DNA from: OMPR01 sp965183835
Lineage (GTDB): Bacteria > Pseudomonadota > Alphaproteobacteria > Rhodobacterales > Rhodobacteraceae
Length of the DNA stretch: 64,000 bases
Assembly (NCBI GenBank): GCA_965183835.1
Contig: CBCYME010000017.1
Location: 372,001-436,000 of the forward strand
Direction: 5' to 3'
The notes beneath the pieces were generated by a model. That model was given only the letters and a program-made list of their open reading frames with translations, had not been told where the DNA came from and made no database searches. Made by a program: the position numbers and the translations under genes. Below, piece by piece: positions 55,301 to 62,963 of this stretch (position 1 is its first letter; every line of letters starts with the position of its first letter).

Positions 55301-58300
55301 CAAGGCCGCCACAGTTATGACCAACTTCTGCAAGAACTAGCCAGTGTGGGCGACCTTCCCAACCGGGTCGGGCATTTTTGGCTGGTTACGGATCAGGAAA
55401 AATTCCGCCCCGGTCACAGCTTTTTTGATCGCAACATGGAATGTGGGTTTCTCTCGTTGACGGCCTTGGCGCAAGCCATGGGCAGTGTGGAAATGCCTGA
55501 AAACATTCACATCATCACGTTCACCACAGGTGCGGTGCAAGTGTTTTCCGAGGCGCTGCCTTATCCCGAGAAAGCAACCATCGCTGGGCCATTGGGTGTT
55601 ATTCCCCACGAAATGCCCGGTGTGACCTGTGCACGTGTGGATATTGAACTTCCTGAAACGCACCCTACTGGATTTTTTGCAAAACGCGGCCCCAAAACAG
55701 CTACCCAAACTGACGCCACCACCTCTCGTATTCTCGAGGAACTGCTCGCCGAACCATCAACCTCGGACGCGGCTTGGCGGGGTGAAAAGCGGTACGGACA
55801 TAGTTACAAGCCGACGCTTTTGTCTGAGGAAGACCCAGTCTTCAAAGACGGTGGAACTTACCTCATCACCGGGGGTTTTGGCGGGATCGGACTGACCCTC
55901 GCAAACGATCTCATGACGCGCCACCATGCGAACGTTGTGCTTTTGTCTCGAGACCCTTTACCGCCACGCGACCAATGGGATCGCTATCTTGCCAGCCACA
56001 GCCCTGTAGATCGGACAGCAAGCCGCATCAAAGCTCTGCAAGATCTGGAGGCCTCAAACTCGGGTGCCGTGCTCGCGATCAACGCTGATGTCTGCAACAG
56101 CGAACAAATGCGCGCAGCGCTGCACACAGCCGAAGAAACCTTTGGCGCACTGAACGGTGTCATCCATGGTGCAGGTCACATCCACGACGGTCCAATCCTG
56201 ACCAAAACCGAAGCGGAGCTTCAGCAAGTTCTAGCGCCCAAGATTTCTGGGCTGCGTGTTTTGGATGAAATTTTCCCGGACGGGATGCTGGAACTCATGG
56301 TGCTTTTCGCGTCCTCTTCGACGGCGACACGCCCGGCGGGTCAAGTCGATTACGTTGCCGCGAACGAATACCTAAATGCATGGGCGAACAGTCGCAAATC
56401 AGGCGCAACCCGCGTGATTGCCGTCAATTGGGGCGTTTGGTCCGACGTAGGCATGGCCGCAGACGCAAAAGAAACCCGCCTGGATGGAAATCTACCGACC
56501 GAGCGCGTCAGCAGTCCGCTGCCGCTTTTGGATGAGGCCGGTTTCGACCCTTCGGGCAATCGCGTGTTTGTCTCTTATCTAAGTGCTGATGATAATTGGG
56601 TTTTGGACGAACATCGCACCACAAACGGCGATGCCTTGCTCCCCGGAACCGGGTATATCGAATTCGCCGCGCAGGCCCTAAAGGCCCACGGCGTTGATCT
56701 GCCCTATGCCATTCGTGACCTCTATTTCTTTAGGCCACTGGCCGTAGCGCGCGCCAAACGTGAGATCGTCGTGCGGTTGGAAACAACACCGTCAGGCTAT
56801 GCCTTTAGCGTGCACAGCGCCTGTCGGGATGGCTATGAACTCAACGCGCAGGCAGAGATTGAAATACACGCATCTGAGTCACCAACCCCTCTGGATTTGC
56901 CCACGATCTCAGCCAAATGCCCCGCTACAGAAACAAGCCCGGTCGACGGATATTTGCAATCGCCCCAAGAACGGCATCTGGCGTTTGGCCCGCGGTGGCA
57001 TGTGTTACGCAGCCTCGCCTTGGGACCGAACGAGGGGCTTGCCCGATTGGTCCTACCGGATGGCTATCACAGTGATTTGACTGAGGGGTATCAACTGCAT
57101 CCCGGCCTAATGGACCTAGCAACGGGGTGGGCCATCTCGCTCGCGCCAGGCTATGATGGCACGTCGCTCTGGGTTCCGGTGTCGTACCGCACCATCCAAG
57201 TATTCACCCCGCTGCCGCGAGAAATCCGCAGTTGGGTCCGCCTTTCGCAGGGGGCTGCACCTGTCGATGGGTTTGTCTCGTTTGACGTGACCCTGACCGA
57301 TCCAAATGGCCAAATCTGCGTCGAGATCGAAGGCTTTCAGATGCAGGCCACCACCGGCACCATCGACCTGAGCCCTGCCGCCGCACCAGACGCCGACGCC
57401 GTGGCCTTGGGATTAGAGGCACGCAGCAGTGACGCGCCGTTGTCGCCCGAGGAACAGCGCCTGCACCACAATATCAGCCAGGGCATCCGCCGCGACGAAG
57501 GCCCCGAAGCCCTGCGTCGCGCGCTCAACACCGATCTGTCGCAGGTTTACGTGAGTTCCATGGACTTGTCGGACTTGATCAAGCAGGCAGACCGCATTTC
57601 GGCCCCGTCCGCAGACGACGCCCAAAGCTTTGAACGCCCGGATCTAGACACAAGTTATGTGGCCCCCCGCAACGACACCGAAAAAACGCTCGCAGGCTTC
57701 TTTGAGACCCTATTGGGTGTCACACAGGTCGGGGTCGAAGACAGCTTTTTTGACCTCGGCGGGCATTCTCTGATTGCCGTGCGGCTTTTTGCGCAGATCA
57801 ATCGCACCTTTGACGTCGAATTCCCAATCTCACTTCTGTTCGAGGCCCCCAACGTGGCCCGAATTTCCGAACGCATCGGCCACCGCGACGATGCCGCAAA
57901 CAAAGATAAGGCCCCCGAAGCGAAAACAGACTTTAAGCACGTCGTTCCGCTGCACATAGCCAAAGACAGCCAAGCCACCCCGTTTTTCATTGTGGCCGGC
58001 ATGTTCGGCAATGTGTTGAACCTGCGCCATCTGGCCCTGATGCTGGGCCGTGAACGGTCTGTTTATGGGCTTCAGGCGCGTGGCCTTATCGGACAAGACG
58101 AGGCCCACGACACGCTGGTCGACGCCGCCGCGGATTACATTGCCGAACTTCGGCAGGTTCAACCACACGGGCCATATCTGTTGGGTGGATTTTCTGGCGG
58201 CGGTCTCACTGCCTATGAAATGGTCCACCAACTGGAAGAGGCTGGTGAAGAGGTCGCTCTGCTCGCGAAGCTCGACACCCCTCTTCCAGTCCGCCCGACG

Positions 58301-58774
58301 CTGTCAAAGCGCGACAAAGCTCTGATAAAGTTAAGCGAATTGCGTAGAAAGGGCCCCGCCTTCCTGACGGAATGGGCTGGAAACCGGATCGCGTGGGAAT
58401 TGCAAAAACGCCAAAGCGAGCGACCACAAACTGCCATCACTGCGTTCAATAACACAAAGATTGAATCCGCCTTTTACAAGGCAATCAGCGTCTATTCCCT
58501 GCGTCCATGGGCGGGGCCGCTGGTACTGTTCCGTCCACCATTGGACAGACATTGGAAAGTTTCAGGCGGGCAATGGGTCAGCCAGCAGCGCGAGTATGTC
58601 TTTGATGACAACGAATGGACCCAATGGGCGCCAAAAACCCGTGTGGTTGAGGTTCCCGGCGATCACGACAGCATGGTGCTTGTGCCCAATGTGGCTGTTC
58701 TGGCCGAGCACCTCAAAGGGTTCATTGACGAGGCTGAGACCGCCCCGCGCACGTATTCAAAGGTCGCGGAATGA
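52352..58774 (+). CDS. type I polyketide synthase, KS-AT-KR-DH-ACP-TE
   Basis: A 2140-residue single-module synthase. KS (about 10-435) has C184 (QTACSTSLVAV), H320 (ECHGTGTYLGDP) and H360 (KTNIGH). AT (about 536-830) has the GHSMGE nucleophile near 631; the specificity position reads IAAHS, neither the malonyl HAFH nor the methylmalonyl YASH form. KR (about 1160-1390) has LITGGFGGIGLTLA and catalytic Y near 1334 (VDYVAANEY). DH (about 1400-1690) has H near 1420 (DEHRTTNGDALLPGTGY) and D near 1586 (LHPGLMD). The carrier has S1806 in FDLGGHSLIAV, an NRPS-like LGGHSL. The C-terminal TE has S1948 in GGFSGGGLTAYEM and a GDHD histidine. No ER. It predicts one chain extension ending in an enoyl or hydroxyacyl product, then release. 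Confidence 0.95.
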   Translation: MTTSKHEYQNDDIAIVGMSVSVPGAASAAAFWENLRSGTESISVVDDEALLAAGERPDLLANPNYVRATAKLDDYDTFDADFFGFSPKEAAILDPQHRKFLETAWEAMEHAGHPPETIAGPIGVYGGCGMGSYFYFNICSNPGLVDDVGMFLLRHTGNDKDFLSTRVSHVFDLKGPSINLQTACSTSLVAVHYASQALRNGECDMALAGGVTIELPQGRGYLYKENEILSPDGHCHAFDHRAQGTVFGSGAGVVALRRAKDAVADGDHIWAIIKGSAINNDGAAKAGYLAPSVDGQAIAIKQALSAAKVDPDTIDYVECHGTGTYLGDPIEISALSEAYRESTQDVGYCRVGSVKTNIGHLDTAAGVAGLVKTALGLHHGEIPPSLGYEAPNPAIDFETSPFRVNDTLREWASHKGPRRAAINALGVGGTNAHAILQEATDRGPSEESDFPFHILCLSGRSKAALDANAQSLATYLSANPDVDLADVSYTLKEGRRAFEKRRILVAETALEAAEMLESSDPRQVFTHEALGASPETVFMFPGGGAQYAGMAHDLYETEPVFAEWMDRGLDHLQKQLDYDIRSIWLPTGDTEQANAKLTQPSVQLPLIMIVEYALAQLWFSWGVRPTAMVGHSMGENTAACLAGVMRFEDCIDLILLRGRLFDTVPAGGMLSISLPLEDVQVLIDDDLDIASVNAPRLTAVSGPQAALDRLAEKLSAQDVDHQRIPIDIAAHSRMLDPILAEYRAFLNKIALDAPTIPVMSNRTGAALSDAQATDPEYWVGQLRNTVMFAECIKALQAPNRVFLEVGPGKALSSLAQMSDGVNPAQVLSALRHPDQAISDDAYFFSVIGRLWACGVAADWPQIWGEAKRHRLPLPTYAFQRSRYFIEPGKQITTEADSALTRKDDQTQWGYRTAWRPRLAECDIDVDRELSEIAPMTWLIFEDDAHIARPACERLSAVGHRVIRVSAGDTFAKLGDTQYQIAPEQGRHSYDQLLQELASVGDLPNRVGHFWLVTDQEKFRPGHSFFDRNMECGFLSLTALAQAMGSVEMPENIHIITFTTGAVQVFSEALPYPEKATIAGPLGVIPHEMPGVTCARVDIELPETHPTGFFAKRGPKTATQTDATTSRILEELLAEPSTSDAAWRGEKRYGHSYKPTLLSEEDPVFKDGGTYLITGGFGGIGLTLANDLMTRHHANVVLLSRDPLPPRDQWDRYLASHSPVDRTASRIKALQDLEASNSGAVLAINADVCNSEQMRAALHTAEETFGALNGVIHGAGHIHDGPILTKTEAELQQVLAPKISGLRVLDEIFPDGMLELMVLFASSSTATRPAGQVDYVAANEYLNAWANSRKSGATRVIAVNWGVWSDVGMAADAKETRLDGNLPTERVSSPLPLLDEAGFDPSGNRVFVSYLSADDNWVLDEHRTTNGDALLPGTGYIEFAAQALKAHGVDLPYAIRDLYFFRPLAVARAKREIVVRLETTPSGYAFSVHSACRDGYELNAQAEIEIHASESPTPLDLPTISAKCPATETSPVDGYLQSPQERHLAFGPRWHVLRSLALGPNEGLARLVLPDGYHSDLTEGYQLHPGLMDLATGWAISLAPGYDGTSLWVPVSYRTIQVFTPLPREIRSWVRLSQGAAPVDGFVSFDVTLTDPNGQICVEIEGFQMQATTGTIDLSPAAAPDADAVALGLEARSSDAPLSPEEQRLHHNISQGIRRDEGPEALRRALNTDLSQVYVSSMDLSDLIKQADRISAPSADDAQSFERPDLDTSYVAPRNDTEKTLAGFFETLLGVTQVGVEDSFFDLGGHSLIAVRLFAQINRTFDVEFPISLLFEAPNVARISERIGHRDDAANKDKAPEAKTDFKHVVPLHIAKDSQATPFFIVAGMFGNVLNLRHLALMLGRERSVYGLQARGLIGQDEAHDTLVDAAADYIAELRQVQPHGPYLLGGFSGGGLTAYEMVHQLEEAGEEVALLAKLDTPLPVRPTLSKRDKALIKLSELRRKGPAFLTEWAGNRIAWELQKRQSERPQTAITAFNNTKIESAFYKAISVYSLRPWAGPLVLFRPPLDRHWKVSGGQWVSQQREYVFDDNEWTQWAPKTRVVEVPGDHDSMVLVPNVAVLAEHLKGFIDEAETAPRTYSKVAE

Positions 58775-59790
58775 TGAACATGCACACTCCCAACATCCTG
58801 ACCATAATTCTGAACTACAAAACGCCTGAACTGACGCTCAAGTCCTGCGCGGCTGCCCTGCGTGAAATGGAAGGGTTGGATGGGGAAATCGTTGTCATCG
58901 ACAATGGGTCAGGGGATGATTCATTCGTGATGCTGTCCCAAGCGGCAGAGCAAAACGGGTGGACTCAAAACAATCGGGTTCGGGTGCTGGACAGTGGCCA
59001 CAATGGCGGCTTTGGCGCTGGCATGAATTTTGGCATGCAGGCGCGCCTTTCGGACGGGTCTGTGCCCGATTTCTACTACTTGCTCAATTCAGACGCATGG
59101 CCAGATCCCCATGCAATTACCAAATTACGGGATTACTTAATCGAAAATCCAAAGGTCGGGTTGGTCGGCAGCGCCATTCGCGGCACAGATAATACGCCCC
59201 ATCCAACTGCGTTTCGCTTTCCATCCCTCGCCGGGGATTTCGAAGCAGCGGCCCAGACCGGCCTGATCACACGCTGGATGAAAGACGCGGTCGTTCGGCT
59301 GCCGATCCCAGAAACTGACACCAAAGTTGACTGGACCGCCGGCGCAAGCCTGATGATCCGCCGCGCGGTGATTGACCAAACGGGCGGCTTTGATGAAACA
59401 TTCTTTTTGTACTTTGAGGAAACCGACCTGTGTCGGCGCGCAGCTCAAGCTGGGTGGAGCACGCATTATCTGCCCGAAAGCCGCGTCGTTCACATCGGAT
59501 CGGCCAGCACTGGTATGAAAACCTGGTCACGGACGCCCAGCTACTGGTTCGATTCCCGGCAGCATTATTATACCAAATCCAAAGGGTTCGGATACTTTGT
59601 GGCCAGCACGCTCGCCTTGATCGCTGGCGGTCTCATCTGGCGATTCCGCCGCCTGATCCAAACCCTACCTCAGGTCGACCCCGATTGGTTTCTGACCGAC
59701 CTGACCACCCATTTGTTACGCGCGCCTTTTCGCAAAACTGCCACCCGCAGTCCGACTATTTCTGTCCCAATTTCGGAGGACCAGACATGA
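58771..59790 (+). CDS. glycosyltransferase family 2 (rhamnosyltransferase-like)
   Basis: A 339-residue GT-A enzyme. ILTIILNYKTPELTLKSC and VVIDNGSGDDS near residue 50 carry the donor-binding Asp. Further motifs are NGGFGAGMNFGMQ, YYLLNSDAWPDPHAI and GAS-MIRR followed by FDETFFLYFEETDLCRR. It resembles WbbL-type rhamnosyltransferases. One C-terminal hydrophobic segment (FVASTLALIAGGLIW) is present. It overlaps the PKS stop (ATGATG) and the NRPS start, so all three are co-translated; it could glycosylate the PKS/NRPS product or a lipid carrier. Confidence 0.92.
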   Translation: MMNMHTPNILTIILNYKTPELTLKSCAAALREMEGLDGEIVVIDNGSGDDSFVMLSQAAEQNGWTQNNRVRVLDSGHNGGFGAGMNFGMQARLSDGSVPDFYYLLNSDAWPDPHAITKLRDYLIENPKVGLVGSAIRGTDNTPHPTAFRFPSLAGDFEAAAQTGLITRWMKDAVVRLPIPETDTKVDWTAGASLMIRRAVIDQTGGFDETFFLYFEETDLCRRAAQAGWSTHYLPESRVVHIGSASTGMKTWSRTPSYWFDSRQHYYTKSKGFGYFVASTLALIAGGLIWRFRRLIQTLPQVDPDWFLTDLTTHLLRAPFRKTATRSPTISVPISEDQT

Positions 59791-62700
59791 CTTTTTCTTG
59801 TGTTGTCATCGGCAATGAATCCCTATTGATCGGATGCACCGAAATGCTGCTAGAACGCGGCCATTCAGTGCGCGCGGTTCAGACACAAAATGCTGAAATT
59901 CAGAACTGGGCCAAGACCAAAGGCTTGCCACTTGTCAGCCAAATGCATGATCTGGCTGAGCAGTTTATAACAGGCGAGGTGGATTGGCTACTTTCGATCG
60001 CAAATCTTGCGATCATTCCCGAAACAGTTTTAGCCCTGCCCAAAAAAGGCGCGATCAACTTTCACGACGGACCTCTGCCCAGATATGCTGGCCTCAACAC
60101 GCCCGCATGGGCAATCTTCAATGGTGAAAAGCAGCACGGCATTACCTGGCATATGATCGAAGGCGGGATCGACGAAGGCGATATACTGTCCCAAACCCTG
60201 TTCGACATTGCCGAAGACGAAACCGCCCTGTCGTTGAACTCCAAATGTTATGCCGCAGCGATGGACAGCTTTCCGTCCGTTGTTGATCAACTTGAAACGG
60301 ATCTGGACCGCAGCCCGCAGGATTTAAGCCAGCGCAGCTATTTCGCATTTTCAGATCGCCCTGATGCGGGCGGGCATCTCAGCTATACCCAAAGCGCCGA
60401 AGCTCTGTCTGCCCACATCCGCGGGTTGGATTTCGGCGCCTATTGGAATCCACTGACCACCGCCAAAATCCTTGTCTCGGGGCAACCTCTGCGCGTAGCA
60501 CAGGCGCAGATTATGGCCTCTGCCTCAGGATCGCTTCCCGGAACCGTCATCAGCAATGACTCGTCGGGGCTGCGGGTCGCAACCGGGTCCAATGATCTGT
60601 TGCTAGAGGGGCTTACCACCCTGAACGGTGACACCATTGACCTAGCCGCGCTCGCGCCCGTTGGGGCACGCTTGTCCGCCCTGTCGCAGGATCAGGCCGA
60701 ACAGCTTGCGCAGCAAGCCGCGCGTTCGCTCAAGGGCGAACCCACTTGGCGCAAGGCATTGACGGCGATGGCGTCTCTGCCCTTGCCTTTGGCCACACTC
60801 AAACAAGATGGATCATGGTCAGCGCAGCGGATCTCCGTTCCCCATGGCTTGTCTGATGAACAGGCGCTTACGGCTGTGCTTGCCTTTGCATTGCGCAGCA
60901 GCGGTGAGGAATTTGGCGATATTGCTGTCTCCAACACAGACCTCCAAGATGCTGCAAAGTCTGAACATTTCAGCTCGTGGGTCCCTCTACAAATCCGCAG
61001 CTCAGAGCCCTTGGCCGCTTTAGCCGACCGCGCATTGCACCTGATCGCCAAGGCGGATGCATTGGGCGGGTTTGCGATGGATTTGCCATCGCGCGACCCA
61101 GAAATTGGATCAGTCACACAGCCTGCGTTTGGCCTGTCTCTTAATGGTGCCAAACCCATTGACGGAACAGACGTCACAGTTTGCCTGTCACCGGGGCATG
61201 CCACACTGCACGCGCACACCGGACATCTCGATGCAGTTGCGATTGAGATCCTTGCCCGCCGTCTAGAAAGCGCAATGTATGCGGTGACTCAGGCATCGGA
61301 TGGGGAAACGGTACAAAAACTCGCCGTTCTGCCAGCTTCGGAACGCTCACAGACACTGACCGACTGGAACAGAACCGCGCGCGAATACAACCGTACGCAG
61401 ACAATTCATCAGGCATTTGAATCACAAGTTTCACTTAGCCCAGATGAGACCGCGCTTGTTTTTGAATCCGAGCAGCTCACCTATGCAGCCTTGAACGCCC
61501 GCGCAAATACCGTTGCTGAGAAATTGCGCGCGATGGGGGTTCGTCCTGGTGCCAATGTGGGGCTCTATGTGCAGCGATCAGTGGACCTGATGGTCGGCGC
61601 GTTGGCGATCCTCAAGGCCGGCGGAGCTTATGTGCCTCTGGATCCGGCCTACCCCTCTGATCGTATTGCGCACTTCGTAACTGACAGTCGCGCAGCGGTC
61701 ATTCTGACCCAAAGTGCCCTGCAGGATTCAGTGCCCGCTTCGTCGGCGGATGTCCTATGCATCGACACAGTGACCCCCGACCCAAGTGCACCCAATGTTG
61801 ATGGCGGCGCCAGTGCGGATGATCTGGCCTATCTCATCTATACCTCGGGTTCGACCGGAACGCCCAAAGGGGTCATGGTCGAACACCGAAACGTCGCCAA
61901 TTTCTTTGCTGGCATGGATGATCGGATCGATCATGAAAAGGGTGGTGTATGGCTGGCTGTCACCAGCCTGTCCTTTGACATTTCCGTGCTCGAACTGTTC
62001 TGGACGCTGGCACGCGGTTTCAAAGTTGTGCTCAGCAGTGATGAAAATCGCGCCGTGGTGTCCCAAGGGCCCATCGCCGTCAGCGACCGCCCGCTTGATT
62101 TCAACCTGATGTATTGGGGCAATGACGACGGCCCCGGTCCCAAGAAATACAAACTCCTGCTCGAAGGGGCCAAGTTCGCCGATGCCAACGGCTTCAACGC
62201 CGTCTGGACGCCTGAACGCCACTTTCACGCCTTCGGTGGCCCCTACCCCAACCCTGCGGTGACGGGCGCTGCCGTCGCCGCCGTGACAGAAAATCTGTCT
62301 GTTCGTGCTGGCAGCTGTGTCGCGCCTTTGCACCACCCGGCACGCATTGCCGAAGATTGGGCCATCATTGACAACCTGACAGGCGGTCGGGCCGCCCTTG
62401 GGATTGCCTCAGGCTGGCAGCCTGATGATTTTGTTCTTCGCCCCGAAAACACCCCTCCGCGCAACAAGCCCGCGATGTTTGAAACCATCGAAACGCTGCG
62501 CAAGCTGTGGCGGGGTGAGGCGGTCGCCTTTCCCAAGGCGGACGGCACGATGCACGAGGTTGTCACACAGCCCCGCCCCGTATCAAAAGAATTGCCGGTT
62601 TGGGTCACCACTGCTGGCAACCCAGAAACCTGGAAAGAGGCCGGAACTATCGGTGCCAATGTTCTGACGCACCTCTTGGGTCAAAGCATTGATGAAGTCG

Positions 62701-62963
62701 CTGAAAAGATCCGCATCTATCACGCCGCCCTACGTGCTGCGGGTCATGATCCGGCGAAATTCAAAGTCACGCTCATGCTGCACACCTATCTAGCCGAAAC
62801 GCGGGAAGAGGCAGCGCGCATCGCACGCGAACCAATGAAGGACTATCTGCGCGCGGCAGCCGGCCTTATCAAACAATACGCCTGGGCCTTTCCTGCCTTC
62901 AAAAAACCGCAGGGCGTGTCTAACGCCTTTGAAATGGATCTGGGGGGTTCTGAGCGACGATGA
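59787..62963 (+). CDS. NRPS 5' part: formyltransferase - C remnant - adenylation (A1-A4) - luciferase-like monooxygenase, ends at a frameshift
   Basis: The ATG at 59787 follows CGGAGG and overlaps the GT2 stop. Residues 1-170 form a formyltransferase domain with N91 and H93 (INFHDGPLP) and D129 (GGIDEGDIL). A formyltransferase C-terminal part follows, then about 330-545 a condensation-like remnant without HHxxxDG. Adenylation begins near 560 with A3 near 680-696 (LIYTSGSTGTPKGV) and A4 near 727 (SFDISVLELFW). From about 771 an FMN-dependent luciferase-like monooxygenase of the MupA/Atu3671 type is inserted (LDFNLMYWGNDDGPGPKKYK, VWTPERHFHAFGG). The frame then meets a stop at 62961 because of an extra G in the run 62942-62947; the protein continues in the next frame. 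Confidence 0.9.
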   Translation: MTFSCVVIGNESLLIGCTEMLLERGHSVRAVQTQNAEIQNWAKTKGLPLVSQMHDLAEQFITGEVDWLLSIANLAIIPETVLALPKKGAINFHDGPLPRYAGLNTPAWAIFNGEKQHGITWHMIEGGIDEGDILSQTLFDIAEDETALSLNSKCYAAAMDSFPSVVDQLETDLDRSPQDLSQRSYFAFSDRPDAGGHLSYTQSAEALSAHIRGLDFGAYWNPLTTAKILVSGQPLRVAQAQIMASASGSLPGTVISNDSSGLRVATGSNDLLLEGLTTLNGDTIDLAALAPVGARLSALSQDQAEQLAQQAARSLKGEPTWRKALTAMASLPLPLATLKQDGSWSAQRISVPHGLSDEQALTAVLAFALRSSGEEFGDIAVSNTDLQDAAKSEHFSSWVPLQIRSSEPLAALADRALHLIAKADALGGFAMDLPSRDPEIGSVTQPAFGLSLNGAKPIDGTDVTVCLSPGHATLHAHTGHLDAVAIEILARRLESAMYAVTQASDGETVQKLAVLPASERSQTLTDWNRTAREYNRTQTIHQAFESQVSLSPDETALVFESEQLTYAALNARANTVAEKLRAMGVRPGANVGLYVQRSVDLMVGALAILKAGGAYVPLDPAYPSDRIAHFVTDSRAAVILTQSALQDSVPASSADVLCIDTVTPDPSAPNVDGGASADDLAYLIYTSGSTGTPKGVMVEHRNVANFFAGMDDRIDHEKGGVWLAVTSLSFDISVLELFWTLARGFKVVLSSDENRAVVSQGPIAVSDRPLDFNLMYWGNDDGPGPKKYKLLLEGAKFADANGFNAVWTPERHFHAFGGPYPNPAVTGAAVAAVTENLSVRAGSCVAPLHHPARIAEDWAIIDNLTGGRAALGIASGWQPDDFVLRPENTPPRNKPAMFETIETLRKLWRGEAVAFPKADGTMHEVVTQPRPVSKELPVWVTTAGNPETWKEAGTIGANVLTHLLGQSIDEVAEKIRIYHAALRAAGHDPAKFKVTLMLHTYLAETREEAARIAREPMKDYLRAAAGLIKQYAWAFPAFKKPQGVSNAFEMDLGGSERR

